Below, piece by piece: positions 1 through 6,004 of a stretch of 6,477 nt of DNA. The notes beneath the pieces are model-generated. The model saw nothing but the letters and a program-made list of their open reading frames with translations, ran no database searches and was not told the origin of the DNA. This stretch comes from WHSM01 sp036375165 (GTDB lineage: Bacteria; Actinomycetota; Actinomycetes; Mycobacteriales; Micromonosporaceae). The translations under genes and the position numbers were made by a program. Each line of letters starts with the position of its first letter. Positions within the stretch are counted from its first letter, which is position 1. The stretch covers positions 1 through 6,477 of the forward strand of contig DASUSI010000020.1 in assembly GCA_036375165.1 (NCBI GenBank), written 5' to 3'.

Positions 1-496
1 CTGACATGCCCAGGTTGCGGGCCTGCGCCCGGAGTTGCTCCTTGGTGGCCTCGCCCGGCTGCTGACCCAGATGGCTCTTGCGGCTCTCTGCGAACGCCTC
101 GCCCAACTCGGTACGACGCTGGTCGCTCAGCCGCTCCTTCATGCCCGGCAGCACCGCCGTCTCCTCTTCCTGGACGTGGTGGTTGACGGACTCCATCACC
201 TGTTCCAGCAGCTCCTCGAACTGGGGTGAATTCGGGTCCGACTTGGCGAGCCGTTCCAGCAGCTGCTCCGCCTTGGCGTGTTCCTGCTGGCTGTGGGCGA
301 CCTCTTCGGCCTCGTCCGCCTCCGTCCGGGCAACCGGGTAGACAGTCGCCTCCTCAGCCCGGCTGTGTGCGGTCAGCAGTGTGGTCAGCACCGGCACCAG
401 ATTGGGACGCTTTTCCGGATGGGTCTGCAACTCGCCGAACAGCCGCTCCACCTCGCGGTGGTCCTGCATGATCAGGTCGACGACATCGATGGTCAC
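1..496 (-). CDS. Hemerythrin HHE cation-binding domain protein (3' end outside window)
   Basis: About 165 codons are visible, and the reading frame runs off the window without a stop. The GTG start at 496 is chosen because AGGGGAG (507-501) lies 4 bases upstream; no better start is in frame. The residues fit a hemerythrin four-helix bundle: H13 in DHREVERLF, H44 and E48 in HSRAEE, H73 and E77 in EHAKAE, and H106/H107 with E110-E112 in NHHVQEEE. In this family such His and Glu residues bind a non-haem di-iron centre that handles O2, NO or peroxide. The protein is probably cytoplasmic, as no signal peptide or membrane segment is seen. The tail after residue 120 is charged and Gln/Arg rich. It lies 86 bp downstream of the MEDS-HATPase gene on the same strand, but has its own sigma-B-like promoter. 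The family is sure; the ligand and exact role are not known. Confidence 0.9.
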   Translation of the reverse strand, partial: MTIDVVDLIMQDHREVERLFGELQTHPEKRPNLVPVLTTLLTAHSRAEEATVYPVARTEADEAEEVAHSQQEHAKAEQLLERLAKSDPNSPQFEELLEQVMESVNHHVQEEETAVLPGMKERLSDQRRTELGEAFAESRKSHLGQQPGEATKEQLRAQARNLGMS

Positions 497-527
497 AACG
501 CTCCCCTTCAGGTAGGTCACCGACCTG

Positions 528-552
528 GTACCCGCCCGGGGCAGCCGGAACC
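528..552 (-). promoter_or_regulatory. Sigma-B-type promoter of the hemerythrin gene
   Basis: Reading the minus strand, GGTT (552-549) is followed by 15 bases and then GGGTAC (533-528). This matches every fixed position of the Streptomyces sigma-B pattern GNNT-N14-16-GGGTAC/T. The -10 element ends 31 bases before the GTG start at 496, which leaves a short leader holding the ribosome binding site. The match is seen directly; use by a sigma-B-like factor is inferred. Confidence 0.5.
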
Positions 553-574
553 CGAAGAAACCGCAGGTCGCCGG

Positions 575-592
575 GGCGCTTTCTAGAGCGCC
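575..592 (-). terminator. Hairpin spanning the stop codon of the MEDS-HATPase gene
   Basis: GGCGCT (592-587) and AGCGCC (580-575) form a perfect 6-bp GC-rich stem with a 6-base loop, CTAGAA, on the minus-strand transcript. The TAG stop codon (585-583) lies in the loop. No U-tract follows, so this may be a U-less actinobacterial terminator or an RNA-stability element separating the MEDS operon from the hemerythrin gene. Confidence 0.35.
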
Positions 593-1515
593 AGATGAAG
601 GCGCAGCGTGGTGCCCGCGGCGGTGGTGTGCAGCCGTACCAGGTCACAGATCATGTTGACCAGAAACAGGCCCCGGCCCCGCTCGTCGAGCCGTGCCGGT
701 ACCGTCCGCCCGGCCAGGGGATCGGTGATGTGACCGGTGTCGCGCACCTGCACCACCAGCACCCCGGTTTCGGTCCAGACGGTCACGGTTCCGCCGTCTC
801 CGGTGTGCTCCAGCGTGTTGGTGGCGAGTTCGTTGACCGCGACGATGATCTCATCGACCCGCCGGGGGGCAATCCCGGCGGCGGCGGCACGGCAGGCCAC
901 GAAGATCCGCAGTGTGGCAAGCTCGTCGATCTCGCCGAAGCTCATGGTCGCCGCTTCCGGTGGCGGTTCGGGTAGCGGCTGGTTGAAGCGTTTGGCGGCT
1001 GCCGGGTCGTACTGCGGGCTCTGCCAGGTACGCCCGTCACCCACCAGGGTCGGGTGGGTGCGCCGGGCGTCGGCGACCGCCATCGCGGACAGGCCCACCG
1101 TGTCGTACGGGCACAGGATCCTGGCGTTCCGTCCGGTGAACGCTTCGTTGATCAACGCCTCGTGCGCGGCGCACGCTGGGTACTCCAGGTCGCTGCGGCT
1201 CGGCCAGATCGGCTCGCCGACGATGTACGCCTGCCGGCCGGGCCGCCGGTCGGCAGCGGCCAGCAGCACCTGATGGATGATCCTTCCGGGATTGCGACCG
1301 GCGACGGCCATGTCGGACCACTCCACCTCTCGTACCACTTCGGTGGGGAGTCGGGAGCGCAGCCGCTCCAGGTGCGGGCCAGGTACGGCAACCGTGATTG
1401 GGGCCCGGGAGGCCATGCCGTCGGCTATGAACCGGCCGACGCCGGCCACATAGTCCTCCTCTCCCCGGTAGAACAGTGCCAGGTGATCGAAGCCGGTCGT
1501 GACCGAGGCTGTCAT
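583..1515 (-). CDS. MEDS-HATPase anti-sigma regulatory protein (RsbA/RsbW-like)
   Basis: This 310-residue protein starts at ATG 1515, with GGAGGGG (1527-1521) 5 bases upstream. The frame is open further upstream, but that part lies inside the preceding gene. Residues about 9-165 look like a MEDS sensory domain (as in DcmR), starting DHLALFY and ending with a CPYD motif at 135-138. Residues about 195-308 are a GHKL ATPase of the RsbW type: N-box E229-L-A-T-N233, G1 box D259-T-G261, and G2 box G280-R-G282 followed by LFLV. There is no histidine phosphoacceptor (DHp) domain, so it is not a classical sensor kinase. RsbW-type proteins bind a sigma factor and phosphorylate a STAS antagonist. The ATGA overlap with the upstream MEDS-STAS gene suggests that protein is its partner. 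Similar MEDS-ATPase proteins are annotated as RsbA-family anti-sigma factors. The target sigma factor is not in the window. Confidence 0.9.
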   Translation of the reverse strand: MTASVTTGFDHLALFYRGEEDYVAGVGRFIADGMASRAPITVAVPGPHLERLRSRLPTEVVREVEWSDMAVAGRNPGRIIHQVLLAAADRRPGRQAYIVGEPIWPSRSDLEYPACAAHEALINEAFTGRNARILCPYDTVGLSAMAVADARRTHPTLVGDGRTWQSPQYDPAAAKRFNQPLPEPPPEAATMSFGEIDELATLRIFVACRAAAAGIAPRRVDEIIVAVNELATNTLEHTGDGGTVTVWTETGVLVVQVRDTGHITDPLAGRTVPARLDERGRGLFLVNMICDLVRLHTTAAGTTLRLHLAL

Positions 1516-2399
1516 GCCACCCCCTCCAGTACGGTGCCGTCCGCGCCGAGACCCGGCACGACCCCGGCCCCCAGCAGGCGTAGTACGGCCGCCAGGGATG
1601 CGGACGCACCCACGAACCGGGAGCCGGTGGGAAGCGCCTGTGCCAGACGCACCAGCGCGGCGGCGGTCGCGCCGTCCGCGAAGCTCAGTCCGGTGAGGTC
1701 GACCGTCACCGGCGTCCCGTACGGCAGGTCCTCGGGAAGTCCGTCCAATACCGCGTGCAGGGCACGCCTGGTCGCCAGGTCCGCCTCGCCGGTCAACCGG
1801 ATCCCGACCGGGTCGGTGGTGCGCACAATCCGCAACGGTATTATCAACGGTGTGTGATTGCCCGGTGGTGCGCTGGCCAAGTGCGTCATCGAGATCTCGC
1901 TGAGTTCGGCGGCGGTGAACATCCGCCGGTCGTACATGCAGACCGCGCTCAGGAACCCGCCCGCGCAGAGTCGGCTGAGCTGCCCCTCGTACCAGGCCAA
2001 CCGGCCCGCACTGACAACCGACTGGGCCGCCCACATCATGTCGGCGATCACCCGCAGCCCCCGATACCCCTCCTGGCGGGCCGCCTCGATCCCGTCCCGC
2101 CACGTCCTGAGGGCGGCGTCCGGGTCGAAGACGCCGTGCCGCAGGAACGTGTCGCCAGCGGTCGCGATTCGCAACTGGCCCCGAGCCAGCGCGGGTCCGG
2201 TGGCCACGTCAACGCTCTCCAGCGCCGCCGCGACCGCGACCGGCATGACGGCCTGGGTGAAGCAGATGATCTTTTCCTGCGCCTCGATGCCGCCGTGCAC
2301 CAGGTGCGCCGTGTCGTCCAGGCAGCCGTCGTCGTTCTCGAACATCCAGCAAACGTGATCACCAGGACGGAGTCGCGTCGCCGTTGATGGAGTCGCCAA
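1512..2399 (-). CDS. MEDS-STAS protein, probable anti-anti-sigma partner
   Basis: The protein has 295 residues from a TTG at 2399, preceded by GAGG at a spacing of 9. GTG 2423 and ATG 2465 are in-frame alternatives giving 303 or 317 residues. TTG is preferred because the extra N-terminus (Gly/Arg-rich) looks non-coding and MEDS proteins usually start just before the (L)RPGDH motif, here residues 10-15. Residues about 9-165 are a MEDS domain with D14-H15-V-C17 near the start and C154-M-Y-D157 near the end. Residues about 183-293 are a STAS domain (GEADLAT, then DLTGLSFADGAT at 234-245). At the place where SpoIIAA/RsbV-type proteins carry the phosphorylated serine after Asp, this one has D242-G243. 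Its stop overlaps the next gene's start (ATGA), so the two are translationally coupled. The family is clear; antagonist function is inferred. Confidence 0.88.
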   Translation of the reverse strand: MATPSTATRLRPGDHVCWMFENDDGCLDDTAHLVHGGIEAQEKIICFTQAVMPVAVAAALESVDVATGPALARGQLRIATAGDTFLRHGVFDPDAALRTWRDGIEAARQEGYRGLRVIADMMWAAQSVVSAGRLAWYEGQLSRLCAGGFLSAVCMYDRRMFTAAELSEISMTHLASAPPGNHTPLIIPLRIVRTTDPVGIRLTGEADLATRRALHAVLDGLPEDLPYGTPVTVDLTGLSFADGATAAALVRLAQALPTGSRFVGASASLAAVLRLLGAGVVPGLGADGTVLEGVA

Positions 2400-2532
2400 G
2401 AGGCGATACCTCGTTCCCCCCACCGCACCGCCGCTCTGGCGGCGCCCCCCACAGACGCCGGGCATCGGTCCACCGCAACGCCGCTACCAGCGTATCCACT
2501 TCTCGCACACGGGCGGCGACGTGTGAATCAGG

Positions 2533-2545
2533 GGTCCGTCGGACC
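2533..2545. promoter_or_regulatory. 13-bp palindrome GGTCCG-T-CGGACC, possible operator
   Basis: This is a perfect 6+1+6 inverted repeat in the gap between the small membrane gene (stop at 2603) and the MEDS operon. It lies about 10 bases downstream of a weak sigma-B-like promoter candidate, near where transcription would begin. It could be an operator, a leader hairpin or part of a terminator for the small gene; no U-tract follows on either strand. Confidence 0.3.
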
Positions 2546-2554
2546 GCTCCGGCA

Positions 2555-2579
2555 GTACCTCGCCGCCCGCTCCACAGCC
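2555..2579 (-). promoter_or_regulatory. Weak sigma-B-like promoter candidate for the MEDS operon
   Basis: On the minus strand GGCT (2579-2576), 15 bases, then AGGTAC (2560-2555). Against GNNT-N14-16-GGGTAY there is one mismatch, the first base of the -10 element. It lies about 155 bases ahead of the preferred TTG start and 90 ahead of the alternative ATG, which is rather far. Autoregulation by the same sigma factor would be logical for a partner-switch operon, but the match is not strong. Confidence 0.25.
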
Positions 2580-2602
2580 GCGAGGACGGCTCGGTTGGCG
2601 GG

Positions 2603-2767
2603 TCAGTTGGCGGGATCCCGAGTGCCGTCCGGCAGCCACGAAGTGACCCGCCGCCACATCAGGAATGCTCCGATGACGGTCCACAGACTCCTGGCTTCTG
2701 GCCACCAGGCCTGCAACATCAGGCCAACCGTCACACCGAACGCCAATCTCATCAGCCAGCTCTGCAT
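2603..2767 (-). CDS. Small membrane protein of 54 residues, unknown function
   Basis: The ATG at 2767 has a strong ribosome binding site, GGGAGGTG (2782-2775), 7 bases upstream. A sigma-B-like promoter lies just ahead of that. The protein begins MQSWLMRLAF; residues about 5-22 (through LMLQAWW) and 28-38 (LWTVIGAFLMW) are hydrophobic and could form one or two short membrane segments with Trp and Arg at the borders. The tail, residues 39-54, is polar (RRVTSWLPDGTRDPAN). I do not recognise a family. The frame is open further upstream, but that stretch is Arg/Ser/Thr-rich, unlike the hydrophobic core, and overlaps the CBS gene end, so the short form is preferred. It is a separate gene from the MEDS operon, about 200 bp downstream. 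Membrane location is well supported; the role is unknown. Confidence 0.65.
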   Translation of the reverse strand: MQSWLMRLAFGVTVGLMLQAWWPEARSLWTVIGAFLMWRRVTSWLPDGTRDPAN

Positions 2768-2793
2768 CCGAGAGCACCTCCCGTTACAGAGCG

Positions 2794-2819
2794 CTACCCG
2801 GTGTCGGTAAGTCGCAACC
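2794..2819 (-). promoter_or_regulatory. Sigma-B-type promoter of the small membrane gene
   Basis: Minus strand GGTT (2819-2816), 16 bases, then GGGTAG (2799-2794). This fits GNNT-N14-16-GGGTAY except for the final base. The -10 element ends 27 bases before the ATG at 2767, so the leader would be about 20 bases and just hold the ribosome binding site. The rest of the gap up to the CBS gene end (to 3026) shows no gene or clear hairpin. Confidence 0.42.
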
Positions 2820-3026
2820 GTCCGATTCCGGATTCCGCCGGGCGAAGCGCGCCAAAGCGTTGGGCAGTCGCAAGCCAACACAGACGTCCTATCGGCCGAC
2901 AGAAGACCGATCGTTCGTCGAACCGGAACGCGGGTATCAAGTCCCCCTGGCAACACAACGCGGGCGCACAGATCCGAGGCCGGACACCATCTCGACTCGG
3001 ACCGCTGGCGTGAGGTGTGAGCCGGC

Positions 3027-3740
3027 TCAGAACATCGGGCTGGTGAGCCGTAGTGTCTGGATGGGAGCCGAGTGCGGGTCCGACTCGTCGTCCTCCAGGT
3101 CGTAGTCGAGATGGCACACCACGTCGACCACTCCGTCCACAGCCCGGGTGAGCTGTTCGGCAAGCGAAATCAGCCCACGTCGCTCCACTGTGCCGGTCAA
3201 CGTGACCACTCCGGACGCCACGCGCACCTGGACGTCGGCGGGCGAGGCCCACAGCACCCGCCGTACCACCTGGGTCGTCACCTCCTCGCGCAATTCCTCG
3301 TCGGAGCGCAGGAACACCCGCAGCAGGTCCCGGCGGGACACGATGCCGACCAGGTCACCATTGTCGTTCAGGACCGGGAGCCGTTTCACCGACTCGGCGT
3401 CCATCACCCTCGCGGCCGTCGCCACCGACGCGTCCGGACTGATCGTCACCGGAGGCGCGCTCATCAGGTCAGCGGCCACAGTGCCGGTGGCCTTCACCCG
3501 GCCGGCACGGTGCCGCACCGAGAACCGGGGAGCCGGACCGTGCTGTACCCGGAACTCGAGCTTGTGCAGCAGGTCCGCCTCGGACACCACGCCCACCACG
3601 GCTCCTGACACGTCCAGCACCGGCAGCGCACTGACCTTCCGCTCCGTCATCAGGTCCACGATCTCGCGGTACGGGGTGCCGGTACACACCGTCACCACGT
3701 CCCAGGTCATCACGTCCCGCACCGTACGGTGGTGAGTCAT
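3027..3740 (-). CDS. CBS-CBS-BON domain protein
   Basis: The protein has 237 residues. The ATG at 3740 has AGGAGGG (3752-3746) 5 bases upstream; the open frame beyond it is non-coding in character. Residues 8-62 are the first CBS motif (TVRDVMTWDVVTV, ending VGVVSEADLL). Residues 88-144 are the second (VAADLMSAPPVTI, ending LVGIVSRRDLL). Residues about 149-214 form a BON domain (VTTQVVRRVL, ASGVVTLTGTVERR, VDGVVDVVCHLDY). A CBS pair normally binds an adenine nucleotide or related ligand and changes shape; BON domains are thought to bind phospholipid or other hydrophobic partners. No membrane segment or signal peptide is present, so it is probably cytoplasmic or peripheral. This architecture is common in actinobacteria and often sits in universal-stress/dormancy gene clusters. 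It is divergent from the MFS gene across a 152-bp gap with a DosR-like palindrome. The exact ligand is unknown. Confidence 0.93.
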   Translation of the reverse strand: MTHHRTVRDVMTWDVVTVCTGTPYREIVDLMTERKVSALPVLDVSGAVVGVVSEADLLHKLEFRVQHGPAPRFSVRHRAGRVKATGTVAADLMSAPPVTISPDASVATAARVMDAESVKRLPVLNDNGDLVGIVSRRDLLRVFLRSDEELREEVTTQVVRRVLWASPADVQVRVASGVVTLTGTVERRGLISLAEQLTRAVDGVVDVVCHLDYDLEDDESDPHSAPIQTLRLTSPMF

Positions 3741-3812
3741 CGGGTCCCTCCTGAGCCGGTCTGGTAGCCGTTGTCCGTGTCGAGCCTCCCGCCCGGGGGA
3801 GCGCGTCGCGTA

Positions 3813-3826
3813 GGGACTTCGGTCCC
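3813..3826. promoter_or_regulatory. DosR/DevR-like palindrome in the divergent CBS/MFS promoter
   Basis: GGGAC-TTCG-GTCCC is a perfect inverted repeat with a 4-base spacer. The mycobacterial DosR core is GGGAC-TWWA-GTCCC, so both arms match fully and the spacer matches in two of four positions. It is centred about 80 bases before the CBS start and about 73 before the MFS start. As RNA it would be a very stable C(UUCG)G tetraloop hairpin, which is an alternative reading. Confidence 0.4.
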
Positions 3827-3892
3827 CGGGCGTGCGCGGAACGGCCCCGGATTCCCGGTGCTGCCAGAATCGGTCCGGGAGGAGAGGTCTCG

Positions 3893-5077
3893 ATGACACG
3901 GACGCTGGTACGGATCTCGGCGTGGCGGTTCGTCGCCACGTTCGGCGTGGTGAGCCTGCTCGCCGACCTGGTGTACGAGGGCGCACGGTCGGTCAGTGGC
4001 CCGTTCCTCGCCTCGCTGGGGGCGAGCGCCGTCGTGGTGGGTGTGGTGACCGGGGCCGGGGAGGCGGTGGCACTCGCCGGGCGGTTGGTCACCGGGCCGC
4101 TGGCGGACCGGACTCGGGCGTACTGGCCGATCACCCTGGTGGGCTACGGCGTGACGCTGGCCGCCGTACCCCTGCTGGGCCTGCTTCCGTCACTCGGCGT
4201 GGTTGCCGTGCTGTTCCTGCTGGAACGCGCCGGCAAGGCGATCCGCAGTCCGGCCAAGGACGTGATGCTCTCCCACGCGTCGGCGGCGGTGGGGCGCGGT
4301 CGGGGTTTCGCGGTGCACGAAGCGCTGGACCAGATCGGCGCCTTGGCCGGTCCGCTGCTGGTGGCCCTGCTGCTGGCGGTGACCGGCGGTTATCGGGCCG
4401 GCTTCCTGGTCCTGGCGCTGCCCGGGGTACTGGCGATGCTGCTTCTGGGGTGGCTGCGGACCCGGGTCCCGGATCCCAGCCGGTACGAGCCCAATCCGGG
4501 CCCCGACACCGGACCCGACAGTGGCCGGCTGCCCCCGCTGTTCTGGCGTTACCTCGGGTTCGTCACGGTCAGCACCGCCGGCTACGCCACGTTCGGGGTG
4601 CTCGGCTACCACCTCGCGGTACGCGACGTGCTGCCGGTGTTCGCGATCCCGCTGGCCTACGCGGCGGCGATGGCGGTCGACGGTGTGGCGGCGCTCGGCG
4701 CGGGCTGGTTCTACGACCGGGTGGGGCCGCGTAGCCTCGCAGCGGTGCCGGTGTTTGCGGCGTTGACCCCGGTGCTGGCGTTCACCACCACGCCCGCGGT
4801 GGCGGTGGCCGGCGTCCTGGCCTGGGGCGTGGTGCTGGGCATCCAGGAGTCCACGATGCGGGCGGCGGTCGCCGACCTGGTGCCGACGGCGCGGCGGGGC
4901 ACCGGGTACGGCGTGTTCGCCGCCGCATACGGTGCCGCCGCGCTGGTCGGTGGCGCTCTCACCGGTTACCTGTACGGCCGTTCGATTCCGGTGCTGGTGG
5001 CCGTGGTGGCGGTGATCCAGGTGATCGCGCTCGGGTTGCTGGTCACCGTGACGCGGGCATGGCGACCGGTGGCGTGA
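3893..5077 (+). CDS. Major facilitator superfamily transporter
   Basis: This 394-residue protein starts at ATG 3893, with GGGAGGAG (3877-3884) 8 bases upstream. Hydrophobic segments run through the whole chain, split by a polar central loop at about 189-214, as expected for a 6+6 helix MFS fold. The motif-A-like loop between helices 2 and 3 is GPLADRTR (68-75), and its counterpart in the second half is GWFYDRVGPR (271-280). Other marks are LADLVYEGARS (23-33) in helix 1 and ERAGKAIRSPAKD (111-123), seen in a broadly distributed, poorly characterised MFS group. It is an inner-membrane secondary transporter; the substrate cannot be told from sequence, though drug or metabolite export is plausible. 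It is divergent from the CBS-BON gene, and its 3' end overlaps the convergent SDR gene by 35 bp. Confidence 0.93.
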   Translation: MTRTLVRISAWRFVATFGVVSLLADLVYEGARSVSGPFLASLGASAVVVGVVTGAGEAVALAGRLVTGPLADRTRAYWPITLVGYGVTLAAVPLLGLLPSLGVVAVLFLLERAGKAIRSPAKDVMLSHASAAVGRGRGFAVHEALDQIGALAGPLLVALLLAVTGGYRAGFLVLALPGVLAMLLLGWLRTRVPDPSRYEPNPGPDTGPDSGRLPPLFWRYLGFVTVSTAGYATFGVLGYHLAVRDVLPVFAIPLAYAAAMAVDGVAALGAGWFYDRVGPRSLAAVPVFAALTPVLAFTTTPAVAVAGVLAWGVVLGIQESTMRAAVADLVPTARRGTGYGVFAAAYGAAALVGGALTGYLYGRSIPVLVAVVAVIQVIALGLLVTVTRAWRPVA

Positions 5078-5795
5078 CGCCCGTGACGGCACCGCCGTCG
5101 ACCACGAATTCGGTCCCGGTGGAGTACGTGGCCTCCGCGACGATGAACCGCACCATCCGGGCCACCTCGTCGGGCTCCCCGAACCGGGGGATCGGTTGCA
5201 TGGCGGCGAACTCCTCGCTGGTGTCCGCCGTCATCGGGGTGTGGATCGGTCCCGGGTGTACTGAGCAGACCCGGATGCCGTCCGGGGCGAACTCCAGGGC
5301 CGCCGTCTTGGTCAGGCCGCGCAGTGCCCACTTGCTCGCCACGTACCCCCCGATGTTGACGTAGCCGACAAGGCCGGCGGTTGAGGAGACGTTGACCACG
5401 CAACCACCTCCGGCGCGGCGCAGTGATGGCAACGCGGCGCGCATACCCAGCCAGGGCCCGTACAGGTTCACGTCGAGCACCCTGCGGAACGACTCGGGTT
5501 CCTGCTGCTCGATGCTGCCGTACTGCACGATGCCGGCGTTGTTCACCAGCACCGACACCGGACCGAAGGTCCGCTCGGCGGCATCCACCACCGCCGTCCA
5601 CTGGGCTGGATCCGTCACGTCGAGGTGGGCGAACATCGCCCGCTCCCCAAGCTCCTCCGCGAGCACCTTGGCCTCGCCGTCCAGCACGTCGGCGATCACC
5701 ACCCTGGCCCCGTCTGCGACGAGGCTCCGGACGATCGCGGCCCCGATCCCCCGCGCGCCTCCCGTGACGATCACGGTCTTTCCGTACAACTCCAT
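5043..5795 (-). CDS. Short-chain dehydrogenase/reductase, 3alpha/20beta-hydroxysteroid dehydrogenase-like
   Basis: The protein has 250 residues, the usual length of a classical SDR. The ATG at 5795 has AGGGAGG (5807-5801) 5 bases upstream; a start 75 bases earlier would add a poor, non-conserved leader. Motifs: cofactor loop TGGARGIG (11-18); D36 at the end of the second strand, which favours NAD(H) over NADP(H); D59-V; NNAG (85-88); catalytic N110, S138, Y151 and K155; then PG (181-182) and TPMTA (186-190). The order SGKT/YGKT, VIVTGGARGIG, ASKWALRGLTK, VHPGPIHTPMTA closely recalls the 3alpha,20beta-hydroxysteroid dehydrogenase of Streptomyces. All catalytic residues are present, so it should be active, but the natural substrate is only a guess. 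The protein is soluble. It is divergent from hsp20 and convergent with the MFS gene. Confidence 0.93.
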   Translation of the reverse strand: MELYGKTVIVTGGARGIGAAIVRSLVADGARVVIADVLDGEAKVLAEELGERAMFAHLDVTDPAQWTAVVDAAERTFGPVSVLVNNAGIVQYGSIEQQEPESFRRVLDVNLYGPWLGMRAALPSLRRAGGGCVVNVSSTAGLVGYVNIGGYVASKWALRGLTKTAALEFAPDGIRVCSVHPGPIHTPMTADTSEEFAAMQPIPRFGEPDEVARMVRFIVAEATYSTGTEFVVDGGAVTGVTPPVAMPASR

Positions 5796-5886
5796 GAGGT
5801 CCTCCCTGACTGCTCCGGCTCGTTTCCAGTCCAACCGGTGATGCGCTGACCACCCAGGGCCGAAACGCATCGGAGTCAGGGCCGTT

Positions 5887-5926
5887 CGGGGTCCAAAAAG
5901 CGGGGGTTTCAGGACGATCGACCCCG
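5887..5926. repeat. 7-bp inverted repeat in the SDR/hsp20 divergent region
   Basis: CGGGGTC (5887-5893) and GACCCCG (5920-5926) are perfect inverted copies separated by 26 bases. They lie in the 209-bp gap between the divergent SDR and hsp20 starts. A regulator binding both arms is possible, but a 7-bp match in GC-rich DNA could be chance. No HspR (HAIR) or HrcA (CIRCE) element was seen in this gap. Confidence 0.2.
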
Positions 5927-6004
5927 CCCGGTATGCCGATCAGCCCTGCCCGATCCTTACCTTCGGCTGATGGGGTGGAAGAGGAAACAGGAAGGAGGAA
6001 CGAG

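Noticed and set aside
1054..1857. 267-codon plus-strand open frame
   Set aside because: It is antisense to both MEDS genes and has no recognisable domain; long open shadows are expected at this GC content.
1516..2103. Long N-terminal extension of the MEDS-HATPase frame, giving 506 residues
   Set aside because: The added part is Arg/Gly-rich and lies out of frame inside the MEDS-STAS gene, while ATG 1515 has a strong ribosome binding site and begins right at the MEDS domain.
2384..3013. 209-codon plus-strand open frame across the intergenic gaps and small gene
   Set aside because: Very Arg/Ser/Pro-rich, no ribosome binding site, and it is opposite the better supported small membrane gene.
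3764..3786. Sigma-B-like promoter for the CBS gene (GGCT, 13 bases, GGCTAC)
   Set aside because: The spacer is too short and the -10 element has a mismatch in its GGG core, although its distance to the start would fit.
4190..5092. 300-codon minus-strand open frame opposite the MFS gene
   Set aside because: Composition is His/Arg/Gln-rich and repetitive in the way a reverse-frame shadow of a membrane protein gene is.
5879..5894. Second DosR-like site ahead of hsp20 (GGGCC and GGTCC halves)
   Set aside because: The half-sites are 6 bases apart, not 4, and the arms are imperfect.
5905..5934. Sigma-B-like promoter for hsp20 (GTTT and CGGTAT)
   Set aside because: The spacer is 19 bases, outside the 14-16 range, and the -10 element has a mismatch.
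5796..6004. HspR (HAIR) or HrcA (CIRCE) operator ahead of hsp20
   Set aside because: No CTTGAGT/ACTCAAG or TTAGCACTC/GAGTGCTAA type inverted repeat is present in the gap.
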